Assembly: GCA_964035795.1 (NCBI GenBank)
Contig: OZ038324.1
Span: 3,883,854-3,947,853 of the forward strand
Length of the DNA: 64,000 bases
Reading direction: 5' to 3'
From: Pterobdella sp. o SKG-2022
Lineage: Eukaryota; Annelida; Clitellata; Hirudinida; Piscicolidae
The position numbers and the translations under genes are program-made. Positions 62,601 to 64,000 of this stretch are shown here, piece after piece. The notes beneath the pieces were generated by a model. That model did no database searches, had not been told where the DNA came from, and saw only the letters and a program-made list of their open reading frames with translations. Numbering within the stretch: position 1 is the first letter of the stretch; every line of letters starts with the position of its first letter.

Positions 62601-64000
62601 GTTGTAGCAGTAGTAGCTGTGGTAACTGTAATTGCCGTTGTAGCAGTTGTTGCTGTAGTTACCATTGTTGCTGTAGTTACCGTTGTTGCTGTAGTTGCAG
62701 TTGTCGCAGTTGTTGCGGTTGTAGCTGTAGTTGCCTTTGTAGTTGTTGTAGCAGTAGTAGCTGTTGTAGCTGTAGTTGCCGTTGTAGCTGTGGAAGCTGT
62801 AGTTGCCGTTGTAGCTGTTGTAGCACTAGTAGCTGTGGTAACTGTAGTTGCCGTTGTAGCAGTTGTAGCTGTTGTTGCAGTCGTGGCAGTCTTTACAGTT
62901 GTTGCAGTTGTAGCTGTGGTTGCTGTAGTTACCGTTGTTGCTGTAGTTGCAGTTGTCGCAGTTGTTGCGGTTGTAGCTGTAGTTGCCTTTGTAGTTGTTG
63001 TAGCAGTAGTAGCTGTTGTAGCTGTAGTTGCCGTTGTAGCTGTTGTAGCTGTAGTTACCGTTTTTGCTGTGGTAACTGTTGTAACTGTAGTTGCAGTCGT
63101 GGCAGTCGTTGCGGTTGTTGCAGTTGTAGCTGTGGTAACTGTAGTTGCCGTTGTAGCAGTTGTAGATGTAGTTGCCGTAGTTGCAGTTGTAGCAGTTGTA
63201 GCTGTTGTAGCAGTAGTAGCTGTGGTAACTGTAATTGCCGTTGTAGCAGTTGTTGCTGTAGTTACCATTGTTGCTGTAGTTACCGTTGTTGCTGTAGTTG
63301 CAGTTGTCGCAGTTGTTGCGGTTGTAGCTGTAGTTGCCTTTGTAGTTGTTGTAGCAGTAGTAGCTGTGTTAACTGTAGTTGCAGTTGTAGCTGTTGTAGC
63401 AGTAGTAGCTGTGGTAACTGTAGTTGCCGTTGTAGCTGTTGTAGCAGTAGTAGCTGTTGTAGCTGTAGTTGCCGTTGTAGCTGTTGTAGCTGTTGTTGCA
63501 GTCGTGGCAGTCGTTACAGTTGTTGCAGTTGTAGCTGTGGTAGCTGTATTTGCCGTAGATGCTGTGGTAACTGTTGTAGCTGTAGTTGCAGTTGTCGCAG
63601 TTGTTGCGGTTGTAGCTGTAGTTGCAGTTGTAGCTGTTGTAGCAGTAGTAGCTGTGGTAACTGTAGTTGCCGTTGTAGCAGTTGTAGCTGTAGTTGCCGT
63701 TGTAGCAGTTGTAGCTGTTGTAGCTGTAGTTACCGTTGTTGCTGTGGTTGCTGTTGTAGCAGTAGTATCTGTGGTAACTGTAATTGCCGTTGTAGCTGTG
63801 GTAACTGTTGTAACTGTAGTTGCAGTCGTGGCAGTCGTTGCGGTTGTTGCAGTTGTAGCTGTGGTAACTGTAGTTGCCGTTGTAGCAGTAGTAGCTGTAG
63901 TTGCCGTAGTTGCAGTTGTAGCTGTTGTAGCTGTTGTAGCTGTAAGTACCGTTGTTGCTGTGGTTGCTGTTGTTGCATTTGTAGCAGTAGTAGCTGTGGT
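41618..64000 (-). CDS. Giant mucin-like Thr/Ala repeat membrane protein, partial (5' end outside window)
   Basis: One uninterrupted frame from the right edge to a stop at 41618, at least 7460 codons with no intron. I checked 63266-64000 triplet by triplet: still open, so the first Met in view (63268) is not the start. The part from the edge to about 42245 is almost wholly tripeptides T-T-A or T-T-V, with rare Ser, Lys, Ile, Asn or Asp replacing Ala/Val. A Thr/Ser/Pro spacer follows, then one hydrophobic helix (42130-42203: IIAGSTVGAIAAVAAIGGII). The tail is basic, beginning LPGIPSQLPNFAGALRGPRF, with repeated RPMRPRPQRQQ and a Phe/Pro-rich end finishing STRWYP. The likely topology is type I: a huge O-glycosylated ectodomain and a short cytoplasmic tail. 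The signal peptide would be outside the window. No family recognised; a secreted-mucin or antifreeze-glycoprotein-like role is inference. Confidence 0.85.
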   Translation of the reverse strand, partial: TTATTATNATTATTATTVLTATTATTATTATTATTATTATTATTVTTATTATTATTATTATTVTTVTTATTAITVTTDTTATTATTATTVTTATTATTATTATTATTATTATTVTTATTATTATTATTATTATTATTATTATTVTTASTANTATTATTATTVTTATTATTATTATTATTATTATTATTATTATTVTTATTATTATTATTVNTATTATTTTKATTATTATTATTATTATTVTTATMVTTATTATTAITVTTATTATTATTATTATTATTSTTATTATTVTTATTATTATTATTATTVTTVTTAKTVTTATTATTATTATTATTATTTTKATTATTATTATTATTATTVTTATTATTATTVKTATTATTATTATTATTVTTATSATTATTATTASTATTATTATTATTATTTTKATTATTATTATTATTATTVTTATMVTTATTATTAITVTTATTATTATTATTATTATTATTATTATTFTTATTATTATTATTATTVTTVTTATTATTVTTDTTATTATTATTVTTATTATTATTATTATTAVTTATTATTATTATTATTATTATTATTATTVTTASTANTATTATTATTVKTATTATTATTATTATTVPTATSATTATTATTATTATTATTATTDTTASTATTATTATTATTVKTATTATTATTATTASTATTATTVTTATTATTATTVTTATTATTATTATTATTTTTATTATTANTVTTATTATTATTATTATTVTTATSATTATTATTATTATTATTDTTATTVTTATTATTASTATTSTTATTATTATTATTVPTATTVTTATSATTATTATSATTATTATTATTATTVTTATTATTATTVTTATTATTATTATTAKTVATATTATTATTATTATTATTAATATTVTTATTATTATTETTVTTATTATTTTTATTATTATTATTATTATTVTTATTATTAFTVTTATTATTATRATTATTATTATATTATTATTATTATTATTATTVTTATTATTATTATTATTVTTATTTTTATTATTATTATTVTTATTATTTKTATTATTATTAKTATTATTATTASTATTATTAKTVTTATTATTATTATTATTATTATTATTVTTATTATTATTATTVTTATTATTATTATTVTTATTATTATTATTATTATTVTTATTATTTTTATTATTATTATTATTATTATTATTATTATTVNTATTATTATRATTATTATTATTATTATTATTATTVTTATTATTATTATTATTATTATTATTATTATTVTTATTATTATTATTVNTATTATTTTKATTATTATTAKTATTATTVTTATMVTTATTATTAITVTTATTATTATTATTATTATTSTTATTATTVTTATTATTATTATTATTVTTVTTAKTVTTATTATTATTATTATTATTTTKATTATTATTATTATTATTVTTATTATTATTVKTATTATTATTATTATTVTTATSATTATTATTASTATTATIALTATTVTTVTTATTSTTATTVTTATTATTATTATTATTATTATTATTAKTAITATTVTTATTATTATTVTTATTATTATTVTTAMTATTATTATTATKVTTATTATTATKSTTATAANTATTATTATTITTATTATTATKATTATTATIATTATTATSVTTTSTETTATTVTTVTTATTATTATTATTATIVTTATSATTAATATTASTATTATIATTATTATIATTATTATTDTTATTATTATTVTTATTATTATTATTATTATTATTATTATTATTATTATTSTTFTTATTATTATTAITAITVTTATTATTATTATTATTATTATTATTATTVTTATTATTVTTATTATTATTATTATTATTATTATTATTATTVTTATSATTATTATTATTVSTATTASTATTATTATTATTATIANTATTATTVTTATKATTATKATTATSATTATTATTATTVSTATTASTATTATTATTVTTASTATTATTATTAKTATKSTTATTATTATTSTTATTITTASTATTATTATTATTATTATTATTDTTATTVTTDTTATTATKATTAITATTATTVTTATKATTATTATTATTATTATTATTGTTVTTATTATLATTATTATTATTTTTAKTATTAYTATTATTATTATTVTTATTATTATTATTATTATTATTATTATTATTATTATTVTTATTATTATTATTATTATTDTTATTVTTETTATTATTAKTATTATTATTVTTATKATTATTATTATTATTATTATTGTTVTSATTATTATTATTATTAATVTTASTATTATTATTATTVTTATNATTAKTATTATTVTTAKTATTATTATTATIAITATTATTVTTATTAITATTATTATTATTATTATTATTATTATTATTATTVTTATTATTATTANTATTATTDTTATTVTTATTATTATTATTATTATTATTVTTATKATTATTATTATTATTATTATTATTVTTATTATTATTATTATTATTATTATTATTATTATTVTTATSATTATKSTIATAATTATSATTATTATTVTTASMETTATTATTATTVTTATTATTATTATTATTVTTAITATKATTATTATTATTATTVTTATKATTAKTATTATTATTATTATTATTVTTATTATTATTATTATTVTTASTATTATTATTATTVTTATTATTATKATIVTTATTATTATKSTTATAATTATTATTATTATTATTATTASTATTATTANTVTTATSATTATTATTVTTATTATTATTAITGTTATTVTTATKATTATTATTATTATTATTATTATTVLTATTATSATTATTATTVTTATSATKATTATTASTATTATTVTTATTATTATTVTTATKATTATTATTATTATTATTVTTVTTATSATKATTATTASTATTATTVTTATTATTATTVTTATKATTATTASTATTATTVTTATTATTATTVTTATKATTATTATTATTATTTTTATTATTVTTATTATTATTATTATSATKATTATTASTATTATTVTTATTATTATTVTTATKATTATTATTATSATTATTATTSTTATTVTTATTATTATTATTATNATTATTATTAITATTATTATTATTATTATTATTATTVTTPTTATTAPTATTATSATTATTATTATTVTTASTATTATTATTATTVTTATTATTATTATTATTVTTASTATAATRATTVTKDTTATKATTATTATTATTATTVTTATKATTATTATTVTTASTATTATTATTATTVTTATTATTATTATTATTVTTASTATAATRATTVTKDTTATKATTATTATTATTATTVTTATKATTATTATTVTTASTATTATTATTATTVTTATTATTATTATTATTVTTATTATTATKSTTATAATTATTATTATTATTATTATTATTATTVTTASTATTATTATTATTVTTATTATTATTATTATTVTTATTATTATKSTTATAATTATTATTATTVTTATTATTATKSTTATAATTATTATTATTVTTATTATTATTATTATTVTTATTATTATTDTTANTVTTATTATTATKSTIATAATTATSAATATTATTATTVTTASTETTATTATTATTVTTATTATTATTATTATTVTTAITATKATTATTATTATTATTVTTATKATTANTATTATTATTATTATTATTVTTATTATTATTATTATTVTTASTATTATTATTATTVTTATTATTATTATTVTTATTATTATKSTTATAATTATTATTATTATTATTATTASTATTATTANTVNTATSATTATTATTVTTATTATTATTAITGTTATTVTTATKATTATTATTATTPTTATTATTATTVTTATTATSAATATTATTVTTATSATKATTAITASKATTATTVTTATTATTATTVTTATKSTTATTATTATTVTTATKATTATTATTATTATTTTTATTATTVTTATTATTATTATTATNATTATTATTAITAITATTATTATTATKATTVTTATTATTATKSTTATAATTATTATTATTVTTATTATTATTATTATTATTATTATTATTVTTASTATTATTATTATTVTTATTTTTPTTATTATTVTTATTTTTATTATTAITETTATTVTTATKATTATTATTATTATTATTVTTATTATSATTATTATTVTTATSATKATTATTASTATTATTVTTATTATTATTVTTATKATTATTATTATTATTATTATTATTVTTATTATTATTATTATTVTTASTATTATTDTTATKATKATTATTATTATTVTTATKATTATTATTATTATTATTATTATTVTTATTATSATTATTATTVITATTATTATTATTATTATTVRTATTATTVTTASTATTATTATTATTVTTATTATTPTTATTATTVTTATTTTTATTATTAITGTTATTVTTATKATTATTATTATTATTATTATTVPTATTATSATTATTATTVTTATSATKATTATTASTATTATTVTTATTATTATTVTTETKATTATTATTATTATTATTATTATTVTTATTATSATTATTATTVTTATSATKATTATTASTATTATTVTTATTATTATTVTTATKATTATTATTATTATTATTATTATTVTTATTATTATTATTVTTASTATTATTDTTATKATKATTATTATTATTVTTATKATTATTATTATTATTATTATTATTVTTATTATSATTATTATTVITATTATTATTATTATTATTATTATTVTTASTATTATTATTAKSVTIATTATTPTTATTATTVTTATTTTTATTATTAITGTTATTVTTATKATTATTATTATTATTATTATTVPTATTATSATTATTATTVTTATSATKATTATTASTATTATTVTTATTATTATTVTTETKATTATTATTVTTATTATTATTATTVTTATTATSATTATTATTATTANIATTATTATTATTATTATTATTATTATTATTATTVTTATTATTATTATTATNATTATTATTAITATTATTATTATTATTAITGNTATTVTTATKATTATTATTATTATTATTATTATTVTTATTATTATTATTATTATTASTATTATTVTTATTATTATTVTTATKATTATTATTATTATTATTATTATTVTTATTATSATTATTATTATTANIATIATTATTATTATTATTATTATTATTATTATTATTASTATTATTANTVTTATSATTATTAITGTTATTVTTATKATTAITATTATTATTATTATTVPTATTATSATTATTATTVTTATSATKATTATTASTATTATTVTTATTATTATTVTTATKATTATTATTATTATTATTATTATTVTTATTATSAATATTATTVTTATSATTATKSTIATAATTATSATTATTATTATTVTTASTETTATTATTATTVTTATTATTATTATTATTVTTAITATKATTATTATTATTATTVTTATKATTANTATTATTATTATTATTATTVTTATTATTATTATTATTVTTASTATTATTATTATTVTTATTATTATKATTVTTATTATTATKSTTATAATTATTATTATTVITATTATTATTATTATTATTATTATTATTVTTASTATTATTATTATTVTTATTATTATTATTATTVTTATTTTTATTATTATTATTATTVTTATKARTTTTATTATTATNATTATTATTVTTATTATTATTATTAKTVTTASTATTATTATTATTVTTATTATTATKATTVTTATTATTATKSTTATAATTATTATTATTVTTATTATTATTATTATTATTATTATTATTVTTASTATTATTATTATTVTTATTATTPTTATTATTVTTATTTTTATTATTAITETTATTVTTATKATTATTATTATTATTATTVTTATTATSATTATTATTVTTATSATKATTATTASTATTATTVTTATTATTATTVTTATKATTATTATTATTATTATTATTATTVTTATTATSATTATTATTATTATSATKATTATTASTATTATTVTTATTATTATTVTTATKATTATTATTATTATTATTATTATTVTTATTATTATTATTATTVTTESTATTATTDTTATKATKATTATTATTATTVTTATTATTATTATTATTATIATTATTATTVTTAITATTATTATTATTVTTATSATTATTATTATTTTTVTTATTVTTATTAITATTATTATRTTTATTATTATTATTVTTATTATTAATVTTATTETTATTATTATTATTVTTATTATLATTATIATTVTTATTVSTATTPTTATTATTETTATTATTATTVTTATTATTATTATTAATATTATTATTATTVTRATTATTATTVTTATTATTATTATTANTATTATTATTATTVTRATTATTATTVTTATTATTATTATTVTTATKATTATTANTATTATTATTATTVTTATTATTATTATTATTATTATTATTATTATTATIATTATTATTVTTAITATTATTATTATTVTTATCATTATTATTATTTTTVTTATTVTTATTAITATTATTATRTTTATTATTATTATTVTTATTATTAATVTTATTETTATTATTATTATTVTTATTATLATTATIATTVTTATTVSTATTPTTATTATTETTATTATTATTATTAKIATTATTATTAATATTATTVTTATTATTVTTATTATTAITVTTATTGTTATTASTATTATTATTVTTATTATTVTKATTATTATTATTASTATTATTATTATTTTTVTTATTATTATTAITDTTATTATTATTATTATTATTATTATTITTATTATVTTATKASTATTATTATTATTVTTATTATTAKTVTKATTANTATTATTATTATTATTATTATTVSTAITATTATTATTATTATITATMASTATTATTATTATTATTATTATTTATTAATATTATTATTVTTAPTATTATTATTATTATIATTATTATTATTATTATIATTATLATMATTATTATMATTAITATTTTTATTTAITATMATTVTTATTATTSTTSTTALKAITATTATTANTATIATTATTATTATTATTVTTATMATTSTTATTATTATLETTAISATTASTATTATTSTTATTATTATTATTVTMATTATTATTATTATTATTATMATTATTATTATTATTVTTATTATTVTTARKATTAITTTSSTTATTATTATTATTAITATTATTATTATTATTVTTATTATTATTATTTTIATTTTSTPLTTATSVMTASTTPTASTETTAITATETTAITATTATTVTTTPPMTATKTTTVATTTIPITVTTINMATTASNEITTTLSALGTFSQSQTAIIAGSTVGAIAAVAAIGGIIFGLVKAFGSSSTALPGIPSQLPNFAGALRGPRFVMPPRPFQPQRPLRPLRPQRPLRLRPQRQQRPMRPRPQRQQRPMRPRPQRQQRPMRPRPQRQQRPMRPRPQRQQRPQRPRPQRPRPQRQQRPQRQQRFFNQPPNRISYVPPMKFFSSAPQPLFPRPNFQFQSPISTRWYP
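41780..41990 (-). repeat. 33-bp tandem repeats coding the Arg/Pro/Gln tail
   Basis: About five 33-bp units start at 41821, 41854, 41887, 41920 and 41953. Each encodes the 11-mer RPMRPRPQRQQ, and shorter RPQRP variants lie on either side. Their near identity indicates recent array growth. Confidence 0.9.
42245..64000 (-). repeat. Nested 9-bp coding repeat array of about 21.8 kb
   Basis: The base unit is three codons (Thr-Thr-Ala/Val, written ACN-ACN-GYN). Longer units are built from it. A 252-bp unit is seen twice in a row at 45982-46464 and again at 50239-50721. A block near 44280 recurs near 45268 (about 985 bp apart). A segment of about 780 bp at 59528-60310 recurs at 62768-63550, an offset of exactly 3240 bp. 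A 270-bp repeat lies at 54061/54331. All these offsets are multiples of three, as needed to keep the frame. Confidence 0.9.

Noticed and set aside
42245..64000. CRISPR-like or satellite array
   Set aside because: No spacer/repeat alternation; the units are contiguous, codon-based and end in a unique coding tail.

Overview
This is nuclear DNA of an animal, almost certainly a bilaterian invertebrate. The sequence is AT-rich, genes are split by introns of about 60 to 1500 bases, and the products are typical animal proteins (monoamine transporter, DCN1-like protein, ribosomal protein L4, AGAP-type Arf GAP). tRNA-derived SINEs, an RTE-like retrotransposon and long microsatellites are scattered through it. 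Three candidate introns begin with GA instead of GT. This splice class has been reported as unusually common in the larvacean Oikopleura dioica and in one copepod, so a tunicate-like source is a guess, not a conclusion.

Left part (1-26300), ordinary conserved genes: a catecholamine-type SLC6 transporter on the minus strand (12 exons visible, cut by the left edge). Head-to-head with it is a DCUN1D gene on the plus strand (6 exons, 269 aa). Next come RPL4 (8 exons, 386 aa, with four U18-like box C/D snoRNA copies in its third intron) and an AGAP gene (about 23 exons, about 917 aa). All coding joins were followed by hand and stay in frame. A 1-kb foldback element nearly fills one SLC6 intron, and several AGAP exon borders touch microsatellites.

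Middle (26301-37881), gene-poor: AT-rich sequence with simple repeats, a tRNA-like SINE relic, a near-perfect 55-bp hairpin, a small SAM-dependent methyltransferase gene (minus) whose two introns only work well as GA-AG introns, and a decayed RTE-like non-LTR retrotransposon (minus).

Right part (37882-64000), two repeat-protein genes on the minus strand. One is a three-exon gene for a 1068-aa acidic protein, with a possible RII-alpha/Dpy-30-like helix pair followed by about ten diverged repeats of 55-85 residues. The other is a single open exon of at least 22.4 kb (at least 7460 codons, running off the right edge). It encodes an enormous Thr-Thr-Ala/Val repeat domain, then one transmembrane helix and a short Arg/Pro/Gln-rich tail. 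This mucin-like or antifreeze-glycoprotein-like giant is the most striking object in the window.
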